Assembly: GCA_900543815.1 (NCBI GenBank)
Contig: UQST01000012.1
Location: 6,624-70,623 of the forward strand
Direction: 5' to 3'
From: an uncultured Prevotellaceae bacterium
Lineage (GTDB): Bacteria; Bacteroidota; Bacteroidia; Bacteroidales; Bacteroidaceae
Length of the DNA stretch: 64,000 nucleotides
How positions within the stretch are numbered: the first letter of the stretch is position 1; the number at the start of each line of letters is the position of its first letter. A program made the position numbers and the translations under genes. Shown piece by piece: positions 8,847 to 17,185 of this stretch. The notes under the pieces were generated by a model. It was given only the letters and a program-made list of their open reading frames with translations, was not told where the DNA came from and did not search any database.

Positions 8847-9329
8847 ATGAAGGAAATAGAAATAAAGAGCGTGTTCAGAGTCTATGGCATGAACGAATTG
8901 TCGGCCGAGGACCGTCAGCTGGTGGAAGCTGCCATGGAGGCCACAAAGGGCAGTTATGCACCCTATTCCAAGTTCCGTGTGGGGGCTGCTGCAAGGCTTG
9001 CCAATGGGGTCGTGTTTACTGGAGCCAACCAGGAGAATGCAGCTTATCCTTCGGGATTGTGTGCCGAGCGCACCACGTTGTTTGCTGCCAATGCGCAGTA
9101 CCCCGACCAGCCTGTGCTGGCCCTTGCCATTGCTGCCCGCAAGGGCAACCGCTTCCTGCAGGCTCCCATTTCACCCTGCGGTGCCTGCCGTCAGGTGATT
9201 TCGGGAGTAGAGGACCGCTTCAATCATCCCGTGCGCATCCTGCTCTACGGTACCGAGGGGGTGTATGAATGCAGTGGGATAGATGCCCTGCTTCCCCTGC
9301 GCTTCGTCGATGCCGACATGCGCCTGTAG
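8847..9329 (+). CDS. cdd: Cytidine deaminase
   Basis: Deaminates cytidine and deoxycytidine to uridine forms in pyrimidine salvage. Zinc and catalytic residues are all present: YPSGLCAERT (zinc Cys72, catalytic Glu74) and SPCGACRQ (Cys111 and Cys114). The N-terminal APYSKFRVGAA motif binds the nucleoside. Its 160 aa is normal for the homotetrameric form. It stands alone on the plus strand, divergent from the GH73 gene, and a 22-bp repeat array begins 12 bp after its stop codon. Confidence 0.96.
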   Translation: MKEIEIKSVFRVYGMNELSAEDRQLVEAAMEATKGSYAPYSKFRVGAAARLANGVVFTGANQENAAYPSGLCAERTTLFAANAQYPDQPVLALAIAARKGNRFLQAPISPCGACRQVISGVEDRFNHPVRILLYGTEGVYECSGIDALLPLRFVDADMRL

Positions 9330-9341
9330 GGTGGAAAAGCA

Positions 9342-9407
9342 TACGCAGCGTGGTGCGAAGCCTGGTGAAGTTCGCTTCATCGGTCAGCGCAGCGCGTTGC
9401 ATATGCA
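9342..9407 (+). repeat. 22-bp repeat array E (3 units)
   Basis: Three consecutive 22-bp units (9342-9363, 9364-9385, 9386-9407). The first has core GCAGCGTGGTGC and the third GCAGCGCGTTGC at the same phase; the middle unit is degenerate. This is the weakest member of the family found at 26.1, 35.6, 44.9 and 57.4 kb. It lies immediately after cdd. Confidence 0.5.
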
Positions 9408-9549
9408 TGTCTTTTGCCTGAAGCTCTTTTTCCTGTCCTTTATCCAGAAACAATCCATTATAATCCATAAGCAGGCCTTGCCAGATTCTACTTCCACGGC
9501 ATGCCACTCCACTTGGGATGTGGAATGCTGATTACACAAGGCCGACTGT

Positions 9550-9775
9550 ATTTGCGAGTGGAAAGCAGAGGTCTTATGTGCATGCTTCATTCAGCCTCCA
9601 GGGGTGGGTATGCAGTCTGCCTCCACCGTCCAACCCAAGGCTGGACGGTCAGAGAAGGTATATTACTTTGCAAAGTAAGCAGGCTTCATCCACCGTCCAG
9701 CCTTGGGTTGGACGGTAAAGAGGAGCCTCTCCCCCGTCATGATGACTAACTGGAAGTGCATAAGGAGCCTTTTTC
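9550..9775. repeat. REPIN-like repeat element, copy 1
   Basis: About 226 bp shared with 29211-29436. A 25-bp near-palindrome at 9625-9649 (ends ACCGTCCA and TGGACGGT) is followed by its exact reverse complement at 9692-9716. Between them is a perfect 16-bp palindrome TTACTTTGCAAAGTAA (9663-9678). Homology to copy 2 starts before the first hairpin (shared AGCCTCCAGGGGT) and continues after the second (shared GGAAGTGC and AAGGAGCCT). No open frame of note inside. The two-inverted-palindrome layout is that of REP doublets mobilised by RAYT transposases; no transposase is seen here. Confidence 0.8.
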
Positions 9776-10006
9776 TTATGCACAAATTGGTGCTTGCTGG
9801 ATAATCAGCAACAGTACGGGCCGAAAAATCACGCTTGTGCAGGCTGCATTCTTAGCATCTTCCAGTCTCACGTCTGGGGCATCGTACGTGGGAAGAGAAT
9901 AAATGTTTTTTTGAAAAATTTGAATAAATACTTGTGGGAAAGAATATTTTGTCCTCTATTCGCGGCTGTTAAATCATATTCGTATTACACTAAATAATTC
10001 TTTATT
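9776..10006. other. AT-rich intergenic stretch before the BspA-like pair
   Basis: Noncoding, clearly more AT-rich than the surroundings, especially 9895-10006. It contains TTG-rich blocks (9911-9935) that could be part of a promoter for the next genes, but I find no clean TAnnTTTG. Nothing else is recognisable. Confidence 0.4.
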
Positions 10007-10102
10007 ATGGTAATGAGAAACAAGAACAAAGCTGCATTTATCTTCTTCGGCTTGCTCTGCGGGCTGGTTTGTCTCCTTGGCAGTTGTTCGGGAGAAAGTT
10101 GA
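10007..10102 (+). CDS. Orphan 31-residue lipopeptide
   Basis: ATG at 10007, in-frame ATG again at 10013, stop at 10100-10102. The product is a charged N-terminus (RNKNK), a hydrophobic run (FIFFGLLCGLVCLL) and a lipobox LLGSC followed only by SGES. That is a complete type-II signal peptide with almost no mature part. It sits 29 bp upstream of the first BspA-like gene on the same strand. It may be a true micro-lipoprotein, a leader cistron coupling translation of the next gene, or the leftover start of a deleted lipoprotein. Not recognised by name. Confidence 0.45.
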   Translation: MVMRNKNKAAFIFFGLLCGLVCLLGSCSGES

Positions 10103-10131
10103 TTGGGTTATGAATTATCAAAAGTAGAAAG

Positions 10132-11634
10132 ATGAAACGAAGTAGTATATTCATTGCAATCTGGTTGCTTCTCATGCCTGTTACCGTAGTGGCAGACCGG
10201 GGTGATACAATTTGCTATGTTGTAAACTCGTTGAAGTACAGAGTGCTTGAATGGGACAGTAGCGTGAGCGTTTCTGATGTGCATTATGGTGAGCGACTGC
10301 CAGTCTCTTCAGACGGGACGCTCCTCTTGCCTTCGGAAGTGACGCTTGCAGGGCGTACATTGCCTGTGAGTGCAATTGAAGATAATGCTTTTTATGGACA
10401 TCCAGAATTGAAGCATTTGATTATTGGGGAGGGAATACTGGCTTTAGGGGAAAATGCCTTTCGGCAGTGTGTCAATTTGGAGAGCATACAGATTCCTTCA
10501 ACGCTTATCATGCTTGACAAGTGGAGTTTCTTGGGTTGTTCGAGACTCAGAAAAATCATGGTGGCAGACGGAAACCCGAAATATGACTCCCGGGACAATT
10601 GCAATGCAATAATCAGTACTCACGATGACATGCTCATAAAGGGCTGTCAGACAACAAAGATACCTGCAAGTGTGACAGAAATAGGACCAACTGCTTTTTA
10701 TGGTCAACAAAGCATAGCTAGCATAAGTATTCCCGAAGGAATAGAGCGGATATGTGCATGTGCCTTTAAGGAATGTGTAAACTTGGCAAGCGTCTCCTTG
10801 CCCCAGTCCTTGACCATAATAGACGATGCTGCGTTTTATGGATGTGCCAGTCTGACAGAACTGGGTATTCCCGAAAATGTGTCAAAAATTGGGGAACGGG
10901 TTGTGTCCCTTTGTCATAATCTGAAAAAGATGACCGTTGCTCCTGCCAACAAGGTTTATGATTCAAGGGAAGGATGTAATGCCATTGTGGAAAAGGACAG
11001 GGATAGAATCATTGCTGCTTGTGGAAGTTCTACGATTCCAGAGGGTATAAGAAGCATTGCCTCTGGGGCTTTTTACGCAGTTTCTGTTACCGAGATATTT
11101 ATTCCCAGAAGTGTGACAGAGATAGCGGATTTGGCTTTTTGGGGATGTGCAGACTGTGTCTCTATCAAGGTGGATGAAGACAATGCTGTGTTTGATTCCC
11201 GTGGGGATTGCAATGCCATCATAGAGTCTGCCACAGGAAAACTTGTGTTGGGCTGTCCAAGAACGGTTATAACGGACAGAGTAAGGGAAATTGGGAATAG
11301 CGCATTTGCGAGAATCCCCTTGCCACATTGTATGAAAATTCCCGAGGGAGTGGAGACTATTGCTGATGGTGCCTTTGCACAGTGTGCAAATATGGAAATG
11401 CTTGTTTTACCAAAGTCTTTAAGAAAAATCGGAAGTCGGTCGTTCTGGTGTTGTATGGATTTACAGACCGTTATGGCAAATAGCTCCGAACTGTATATCG
11501 GTGATAATGCCTTCTCTTATATACCTAATCTATGTGTGGTAGATTTGCCTCAGAATGTGACCTTTGAGAGCAATATGGTGTTTTATGGTAGTCCATTTCA
11601 AAAGGTTTATGAGCAAATGTGTGAAAAACAATAA
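10132..11634 (+). CDS. BspA-like leucine-rich repeat surface protein (paralogue 1)
   Basis: Exported protein of 500 aa: signal peptide (residues 1-21, ending VTVVA), then back-to-back LRR_5-type repeats with the pattern IPxSVTEIGxxAFxGCxxLxSIxIPEGI. Interspersed are three copies of a BspA-specific insert with core YDSRxxCNAI followed by a Gly-Cys turn (near residues 149, 279 and 360). BspA-family proteins bind host or bacterial surfaces (fibronectin, fibrinogen, co-aggregation in Tannerella and Prevotella). There is no C-terminal sorting domain and no lipobox. The next gene is a full-length paralogue, so the pair arose by tandem duplication. Confidence 0.88.
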   Translation: MKRSSIFIAIWLLLMPVTVVADRGDTICYVVNSLKYRVLEWDSSVSVSDVHYGERLPVSSDGTLLLPSEVTLAGRTLPVSAIEDNAFYGHPELKHLIIGEGILALGENAFRQCVNLESIQIPSTLIMLDKWSFLGCSRLRKIMVADGNPKYDSRDNCNAIISTHDDMLIKGCQTTKIPASVTEIGPTAFYGQQSIASISIPEGIERICACAFKECVNLASVSLPQSLTIIDDAAFYGCASLTELGIPENVSKIGERVVSLCHNLKKMTVAPANKVYDSREGCNAIVEKDRDRIIAACGSSTIPEGIRSIASGAFYAVSVTEIFIPRSVTEIADLAFWGCADCVSIKVDEDNAVFDSRGDCNAIIESATGKLVLGCPRTVITDRVREIGNSAFARIPLPHCMKIPEGVETIADGAFAQCANMEMLVLPKSLRKIGSRSFWCCMDLQTVMANSSELYIGDNAFSYIPNLCVVDLPQNVTFESNMVFYGSPFQKVYEQMCEKQ

Positions 11635-11773
11635 TCCTATATGGAGACGGATACATTATCCCGCTTTGGCGGTCTGCCTTGGTACGGTCTTCATGGCTCC
11701 CCCGCAACATAGGGAACAGGGGAACTTTATATGTATTGCGTAAAGTGGGCTTTTAATTCGAAGGTATTGATTT

Positions 11774-13273
11774 ATGAGAAATAGGTTCGCCCTTTTGGCT
11801 GTTTTTCTTTCCCTGTTTTTCTTGCATGTCTTAGGGGTGAATAGGATATACTTTATCAAGGATTCCTTGAAGTTTGCTCTGTGGGAAGGTGATTCAAGCG
11901 TCGTTGTTATGGATGTGTCTCCTGCAGTGCGCCTGCCGGTAAGCGGTGATAGCACGCTGATTATACCAGCTTCTGTGACTTTAGAGGGGCGCGATTATCG
12001 TGTGGAAGGAGTGGAAGAGTATGCGTTTTGCAATCATCCCGAAGTTCGGCATTTGATTGTGAGTGAGGGTGTGTGGAGTATTAGAGGATATGCCTTTCAG
12101 CGGTGTCTTAACTTGGAGAGCGTTCATCTGCCAGTATCGTTGGGGTTTATAGAGCCGACATCATTTGCTTACTGTCCGAAATTGAAAAATGTCATTGCTG
12201 ATGATGGAAACGACATGTATGATTCGCGTGAAGATTGTAATGCGGTCATAGAAAAGATTAATAAGACTCTGTTGCTTGGATGTAGATGTACGCAAATGCC
12301 CGATGGAGTGACCACCATAGGGCAATGTGCTTATCTTGGGCGGCTGGATATAGACTCCCTTGTCATCCCTGAAGGGGTGGAAGCTATTGAGGGTGCGGCA
12401 TTCTGTGACTGTGTCGGGTTGAAGTACGTGGCTCTGCCCAAGTCTCTGAAGAGCATTGGCAAGATGGCGTTCTATGGCTGTACAAGTCTGGAGGGCATTT
12501 TCATTCCTGCTGGTGTAAACAGTATTGGTGAGAATGCGTTTGGTAGATGTCATGCCCTTAAGAGCCTTGTTGTGTCTTCTGACAATCAGAGATTCGACTC
12601 CAGGGACAATTGCAATGCCATTGTCAGTACTGCCAACGATAGTCTGGTACAGGGATGTGGAGCATCCAGAATAGTTGAAGGAGTAAAGAGCATTGGGGAG
12701 AAAGCTTTCTGGGGCGCTTCCTTGACCAAGATTCAAATTCCCAGTACGGTGACGGCGATTGGACCAGGTGCCTTCGGTCATTGCCGTTTCTGTACCTCAA
12801 TAGAGGTGTCGGCGTACAACAAAATCTACAACTCGTATGGAGACTGCAATGCTATCCTTGAGACAGCAACGGGAAAGCTTGTCAAGGGATGTGGCTTGAC
12901 CCGCATACCGAAAGAAGCGAGGGAGATAGGGGAATATGCATTCTCGGGTATGTGTATGCCATCCAATTTCATAGTTCCCGAAGGGGTGCATACCATTTGT
13001 CATTGTGCTTTCACTGACTGTGATTTTGAAAGCGTGAAACTGCCCAGTACACTTCGGGTGATTGGAGAGAATGCATTCTCTTCCTGTCAAAAGTTGGGTG
13101 TTGTAGATATCGATAGCCCTGAACTTCACGTTGGACGTGATGCTTTCCGCTTCTGTTATTCTTTAGAAAGCGTTCGTTTGCCTCTGAAGGTTACGTTCGA
13201 GACAAATACAGTGTTTGAGTATAGCCCTTTCCAGAAAGTTTATGAAGGGTTGTATGGCCCTGTGGAAATGTAG
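11774..13273 (+). CDS. BspA-like leucine-rich repeat surface protein (paralogue 2)
   Basis: A 499-aa protein with the same plan as its neighbour 139 bp upstream: signal peptide (hydrophobic to about residue 22), LRR_5 repeats throughout, and three DSR-x-x-CNA-type inserts (YDSREDCNAV, FDSRDNCNAI, and a divergent YNSYGDCNAI). The C-terminal halves are very similar, both ending near SPFQKVYE. Both paralogues look intact. Probably secreted or surface-exposed, with an adhesin-like role by family; ligand unknown. A strong hairpin follows at 13329-13363 and may end transcription of this gene as well as of the convergent rubrerythrin gene. Confidence 0.88.
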   Translation: MRNRFALLAVFLSLFFLHVLGVNRIYFIKDSLKFALWEGDSSVVVMDVSPAVRLPVSGDSTLIIPASVTLEGRDYRVEGVEEYAFCNHPEVRHLIVSEGVWSIRGYAFQRCLNLESVHLPVSLGFIEPTSFAYCPKLKNVIADDGNDMYDSREDCNAVIEKINKTLLLGCRCTQMPDGVTTIGQCAYLGRLDIDSLVIPEGVEAIEGAAFCDCVGLKYVALPKSLKSIGKMAFYGCTSLEGIFIPAGVNSIGENAFGRCHALKSLVVSSDNQRFDSRDNCNAIVSTANDSLVQGCGASRIVEGVKSIGEKAFWGASLTKIQIPSTVTAIGPGAFGHCRFCTSIEVSAYNKIYNSYGDCNAILETATGKLVKGCGLTRIPKEAREIGEYAFSGMCMPSNFIVPEGVHTICHCAFTDCDFESVKLPSTLRVIGENAFSSCQKLGVVDIDSPELHVGRDAFRFCYSLESVRLPLKVTFETNTVFEYSPFQKVYEGLYGPVEM

Positions 13274-13320
13274 TGGGAATGAATAGAAATCCGACGTCAA
13301 GTAAAAGTCAATGGGGAGAG

Positions 13321-13363
13321 AAAAAAGAGAAGCACGCCTGAGGCAAATGCCGAGGCGTGCTTC
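13321..13363 (-). terminator. Intrinsic terminator of rubrerythrin (possibly bidirectional)
   Basis: GAAGCACGCCT (13329-13339) pairs with AGGCGTGCTTC (13353-13363). On the minus strand a T-run follows at 13321-13326. It sits between two convergent genes. Confidence 0.8.
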
Positions 13364-13402
13364 TGGTTGTTTTGCAGGTGGCTCTTGTTGCCAAGAGACT
13401 GT

Positions 13403-13972
13403 TTACTTCTTGAAGAAGCGGTTGAAAAGGCCCTGGAAGCCAGCACCATGACGTGCCTCGTCCTTAGCCATCTCATGTACGGTATCGTGGATAGCATCGA
13501 GGTTGAGAGCCTTTGCCTTCTTGGCAATCTCCATCTTGCCTGCGCAAGCACCTTCCTCTGCCATCATGCGCTTCTCCACGTTGGTCTTGGTATCCCATAC
13601 CACTTCGCCCAGCAGTTCAGCAAACTTGGCAGCGTGCTCAGCCTCCTCCAGAGCGTAGCGCTTGAAGGCTTCTGCCACCTCGGGATATCCCTCACGGTCG
13701 GCCTGACGGCTCATTGCCAGATACATGCCTACCTCGGTGCACTCGCCCACAAAGTGGTCGTGCAGTCCCTGCAAGATGAACTTGCCGTCCTCGGTATCGG
13801 GGATATTCTTGGCCACACCCAGTTCGTGCTCGGTGACAAACTGCAGTCCCTTGCTCTCGTCCATCAGCTTGAACTTGGAACCGGGAACGTGACACTGTGG
13901 ACACTCGGCGGGAGGATTCTCGCCCTCATAAACATACCCACACACGGGGCAAACCCATTTCTTTGTAGCCAT
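13403..13972 (-). CDS. Rubrerythrin, N-terminal-rubredoxin ("reverse") type
   Basis: Cytoplasmic peroxidase that reduces hydrogen peroxide with electrons from NADH via rubredoxin, protecting anaerobes. The usual order is inverted: the rubredoxin FeS4 domain is N-terminal (Cys8, Cys11, Cys24, Cys27, in KKWVCPVCGY and PAECPQCH), followed by the four-helix diiron domain with EEAEHAAKF and DEARHGAGF providing Glu/His ligands. 189 aa from the ATG at 13970-13972; an upstream in-frame ATG (14080) falls on the promoter and adds non-family residues. A good promoter lies about 80 bp upstream and a terminator follows, so it is a single-gene unit. Confidence 0.93.
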   Translation of the reverse strand: MATKKWVCPVCGYVYEGENPPAECPQCHVPGSKFKLMDESKGLQFVTEHELGVAKNIPDTEDGKFILQGLHDHFVGECTEVGMYLAMSRQADREGYPEVAEAFKRYALEEAEHAAKFAELLGEVVWDTKTNVEKRMMAEEGACAGKMEIAKKAKALNLDAIHDTVHEMAKDEARHGAGFQGLFNRFFKK

Positions 13973-14051
13973 AATAGTATATTTTTTTGGTTGGTGTAGT
14001 TTCCTCTTTTTCTCGCACCCCGCTGGATGCGTTCTGAGGTTTATCTGTGGG

Positions 14052-14080
14052 CAAAGGTATAGGCTTTTGTCGAATAGCAA
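14052..14080 (-). promoter_or_regulatory. Promoter of rubrerythrin
   Basis: Minus-strand TACCTTTG (14052-14059) with TTG (14078-14080) 18 bp upstream. A leader of about 70 nt to the ATG at 13972. Confidence 0.65.
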
Positions 14081-14169
14081 GCACGAGCGAGAATGTTTTT
14101 TTTCAATCCTGCCGAAATTGACATTCGTTATGCCGATATGCTCCAGCCAAGAGGCTGTCTGGAGGCTTT

Positions 14170-14700
14170 TTACTCGTAGATTTCTATCTCGGACAGCTGT
14201 ATGCGTGTGCCCGCAGCCATTCGTGTGAACTCAAACTTATAGTAGCGCCAGGGCTGGCAGCCCTTGATGCGGAACATGTAGGTATGCTCGTTCTGGTCGT
14301 CCAGCTTTCTGCTGTATTTCACTTGCTCCACCTGCTTCCACTCCTTGCGGTCGTTGCTCCCGTATATGTTCCATGCTATGGGATTGCGTGAGGGGTAGTT
14401 GTGGGTGTCGTCAGCCGTTACCAGCGCGTAGGCTTTCATTGCTGTGGGCTTTGCGGCATCCAGCATCACGTGGTAGGGCAGTTCGTCGGGAGCGTCCAGG
14501 CACCATTTTGTCCACTTGTTCCCATCTGCCACCATGGCGGTTCCTTCAGTGCCAGAGGCGGCAGTTCCTCCGGCAAAGGTAGTCTTCACAATAGACACCT
14601 TCTCCTCTTCCTTTCCCTCTCTCGTTACGGCCATCAGCCCTGCGGCTGTGGTGGCCAGCGTCATCGCTACGGTGAGCAGACGCATGTTCAAAGTCTTCAT
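14170..14700 (-). CDS. Exported discoidin (F5/8 type C)-like protein
   Basis: A 176-aa protein with a signal peptide (residues 1-24, hydrophobic LLTVAMTLATTAAGLMAV) and one beta-sandwich resembling an F5/8 type C / carbohydrate-binding domain: the DGNKWTKWCLDAPDELPYHVMLD block, AYALVTADDTHNYPSRNPIAWNIYGSNDRKEW, and a C-terminal YYKFEFTRMAAGTRIQLSEIEIYE. The DD-x-x-x-x-P-S-R-N-P and WNIYGSND strings are typical of such domains. No catalytic domain is attached, so it is probably a periplasmic or surface binding protein. Start chosen at 14698-14700. Function unknown beyond likely glycan binding. It is downstream of the TonB receptor but separated by a terminator. Confidence 0.75.
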   Translation of the reverse strand: MKTLNMRLLTVAMTLATTAAGLMAVTREGKEEEKVSIVKTTFAGGTAASGTEGTAMVADGNKWTKWCLDAPDELPYHVMLDAAKPTAMKAYALVTADDTHNYPSRNPIAWNIYGSNDRKEWKQVEQVKYSRKLDDQNEHTYMFRIKGCQPWRYYKFEFTRMAAGTRIQLSEIEIYE

Positions 14701-14790
14701 GTCGTAATCTTTGGATATGGTTGGGTTATCTATCTGCAAATTTATGACATTTATTCCAATTGGCATGCCTGTTGTGTCTGCTCTCTCTGT

Positions 14791-14830
14791 AAAAATGCCA
14801 GGCAGGGGCAGATGACTGCTCCTGCCTGGC
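14791..14830 (-). terminator. Intrinsic terminator of the TonB-dependent receptor gene
   Basis: A 15-bp stem (14797-14811 with 14816-14830, one G-U-type mismatch) with a 4-nt loop, followed on the minus strand by TTTTT (14791-14795). It begins 6 bp after the stop codon. Confidence 0.85.
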
Positions 14831-14835
14831 CTGTT

Positions 14836-17076
14836 CTATAGCTTTTGTGCGCACAGGCGTAGGGGCACCACCAGTCTTATGCTGAAGTTTCGCCCCATAT
14901 TGTACACACCCATGCGTCCTGTGGCCTGGTTCACATCGAGATATTTCAATCGGCTCAGATGATTCTGGTATGCGCGGTTGGTGAGATTGTCTCCTGAGAG
15001 GTAGATAGACAGGATGCGCCTGCCCTTGCAGCGTATGTCGGTACCCGCTTGCAGATTGAGCAGAGTGTAGGCAGGCGTGGCTGTTTCGGTGCCGTTGGCT
15101 GCCAAGAAATGGTCCTGGCGCATGTTGCAGTCGATTTGCAACTTCAGAAAGAGATGGTCAAAAGTGCGTCCGTTGCAGATGAACTCATATCTCACATCCG
15201 AAATCCAACGTGGTGCGGGGATGAAGGGAAGGTTTCTTGAGTCTCTGGACTGGTGCAATTGTCGGGCATTGACATAGCTCATGCTGTTGCCGAAATGCAG
15301 ATGATGTGTGGGATGCACATCCACTCGTGCTTCACCGCCCCACAGTCGTGCATTGCCCGCGGTAAACTGATACACCGGCATCTGCTCGCTGCTCACCACC
15401 GGTTGCCCGTCTTCGTCGGCCTTACGGGCACTGTAGATGTAGCGGTTGATGCGGTTGGCAAACAGAGTGAGTTCTGCTGACACAATGCTGGAAGTGTAGC
15501 TCAATCCCAGATCGAACTGCCAACTGTTCTCGGCCTTTAACCCCTTGTTGCCCAGTTCGTAGCGTTGTGTCCCTTCATGCACTCCGTTTGACGACAGCTC
15601 GCTTATGTTAGGGGCACGGAATCCACGGGCTATGTTTGCCTTGATGCTTAGGTCTGGCAGTATCTCATAAGCCATGCCCAGGCTGCCTGTCACACCGCTG
15701 AAGTTCCGTTTGAAAGCCTCAAATCGGGTAATCATATTGCCTTCTTCCTCCTCGGTGAGCGCCTTGCTGCAGAGATGACGATGGTCATATCTGATGCCGC
15801 CACTCATGTTCAGGTGTCCTATCTCCTTGCTCACAGTGGCGAAGAGGCCGTAGTCAAAGAGTCTGTAAGCTGGAATCAGAAACTCCGTACCGCGGTTGGC
15901 CGACTCCTGCCACATGCCGTTGATGCCCGAGGAGAACTTCCACCCGCTCATATCCCCCGACAGATAATGCAGGTTATAGTTGATGGTGTGAAGCAGGAAG
16001 TCCAGTCCGCACTCCTTGGGATTTTCTTCCTCTTCATATTCCTGGCGGCTGTTCCTCTGATAGCCAAGCAACAGGTTGACCTTCCCATCACCCATGTGCC
16101 ACGAATTGTCGGCCACAGCCTTGTAATGATAAATCTCTTGGTAAGGCATCGGTCTTCCGTATCCCTTCCTCTGGTAGCCGTCGGGAACGAGCAACAGGCC
16201 CGTCACCTCATCCCGTTCACCTTCTATGATGCCTGGAGTGAGATGGAAGAGGCTAAGTGTCAAGTGCGAATAGCCTCTGCGGTAATTGCGTCCGATGAGT
16301 TGGGAGAAAGCCTGCTGGCGAAAGGCTGAACCATATACATAGCCGTCGTACCTGTTTTTGTAGGCATGGGCAAATCCGCCGCTGTAGCGAGTGTCCCACA
16401 CTGTGTGATGCCTGTTGCCTGCAAAGTTTACCGAGTAGTCGGCCATTCCGTTGTTGGTCTGGTAGCCAGTGGAGAGGCTGGCGCGCATTTCCCCTTGGGG
16501 AACAACAGGATTTCTGCGAAATACGATGACGCCTGCCATCGCATCCGAACCATACATCAAACTGGCTGGCCCCTTGATGATTTCCGCAGAATGCACCGCT
16601 GCCGGGTCTATCTCAATTCCGTGCTCGTCGCCCCACTGCTGTCCTTCCTGTCTGATGCCATCGTTTACCACCACCACACGATTGTAGCCCAGTCCGCGTA
16701 TGACAGGCTTCGATATGCTGCTGCCAGTGGTTATCTGTGACACTCCTGGCTGCTTGGAAATGGCGTCGATGATGTTTGTAGAAGCTTGCGACTCCAGTTG
16801 CCTTTCCCCGACAAACGATATCGGGGCGGGCGACTGGCGCAACTTCTGGCTGCCAGTGAGCCCGTTCACCACTATCTCGTTGAGCTTCACTGTGGTCTCT
16901 GTTATGGGCTGATGTCTGACGGTGTCCTTCTTGCCTTGTCTGATGGAGTCGGCTCCTACACACTCTCCTGTGGTCTCTGTGCCTCTCAGTGATGCTTTGT
17001 GATGAGCGTTCCAGGCACGTACTGATGCTGGCATACACAGGTTTGCCAGCAATATCATTCCTAATATTGTTTTCAT
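14836..17076 (-). CDS. TonB-dependent outer-membrane receptor (not SusC type)
   Basis: Outer-membrane active transporter of 746 aa. After a signal peptide and a short variable region, the plug domain shows APISFVGERQL, the conserved NIIDAISKQPGV, PVIRGLGYNRVVVVNDGIRQ, and HSAEIIKGPASLMYGSDAMAGVI. The beta-barrel follows, with the family GFRAPNISELSSNGVHEGT string. There is no N-terminal carboxypeptidase-like extension and no SusD neighbour, so it is a classical metal, siderophore or vitamin receptor rather than a glycan one. The gene just upstream encodes a Cys/His-rich exported peptide, which hints at metal-related cargo. The C-terminus is not the usual aromatic ending (LCAQKL). Substrate unknown. 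Confidence 0.9.
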   Translation of the reverse strand: MKTILGMILLANLCMPASVRAWNAHHKASLRGTETTGECVGADSIRQGKKDTVRHQPITETTVKLNEIVVNGLTGSQKLRQSPAPISFVGERQLESQASTNIIDAISKQPGVSQITTGSSISKPVIRGLGYNRVVVVNDGIRQEGQQWGDEHGIEIDPAAVHSAEIIKGPASLMYGSDAMAGVIVFRRNPVVPQGEMRASLSTGYQTNNGMADYSVNFAGNRHHTVWDTRYSGGFAHAYKNRYDGYVYGSAFRQQAFSQLIGRNYRRGYSHLTLSLFHLTPGIIEGERDEVTGLLLVPDGYQRKGYGRPMPYQEIYHYKAVADNSWHMGDGKVNLLLGYQRNSRQEYEEEENPKECGLDFLLHTINYNLHYLSGDMSGWKFSSGINGMWQESANRGTEFLIPAYRLFDYGLFATVSKEIGHLNMSGGIRYDHRHLCSKALTEEEEGNMITRFEAFKRNFSGVTGSLGMAYEILPDLSIKANIARGFRAPNISELSSNGVHEGTQRYELGNKGLKAENSWQFDLGLSYTSSIVSAELTLFANRINRYIYSARKADEDGQPVVSSEQMPVYQFTAGNARLWGGEARVDVHPTHHLHFGNSMSYVNARQLHQSRDSRNLPFIPAPRWISDVRYEFICNGRTFDHLFLKLQIDCNMRQDHFLAANGTETATPAYTLLNLQAGTDIRCKGRRILSIYLSGDNLTNRAYQNHLSRLKYLDVNQATGRMGVYNMGRNFSIRLVVPLRLCAQKL

Positions 17077-17118
17077 TGAAAATGCTATTCCTTATATGTA
17101 TATGTGATAGAATACACA

Positions 17119-17164
17119 GTCTGGGCATCTGCAGCCGTATGTTTGGTGCGGCCAGATGCCAGAC
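17119..17164. promoter_or_regulatory. Imperfect hairpin between the Cys/His peptide and the TonB receptor
   Basis: GTCTGG...GCATCTG...GCCG on the left pairs with CGGC...CAGATGC...CAGAC on the right, with bulges, in the 109-bp gap. No T-run, so attenuation or RNA processing is as likely as termination. Confidence 0.35.
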
Positions 17165-17185
17165 GTTTGCCCATTGATGGGTGGC

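Noticed and set aside
7757..9268. A 503-codon plus-strand open frame across the GH73 gene and into cdd
   Set aside because: It is antisense to GH73 and out of frame with cdd, both of which have clear catalytic motifs; the translation is Cys/His/Val-rich without domains.
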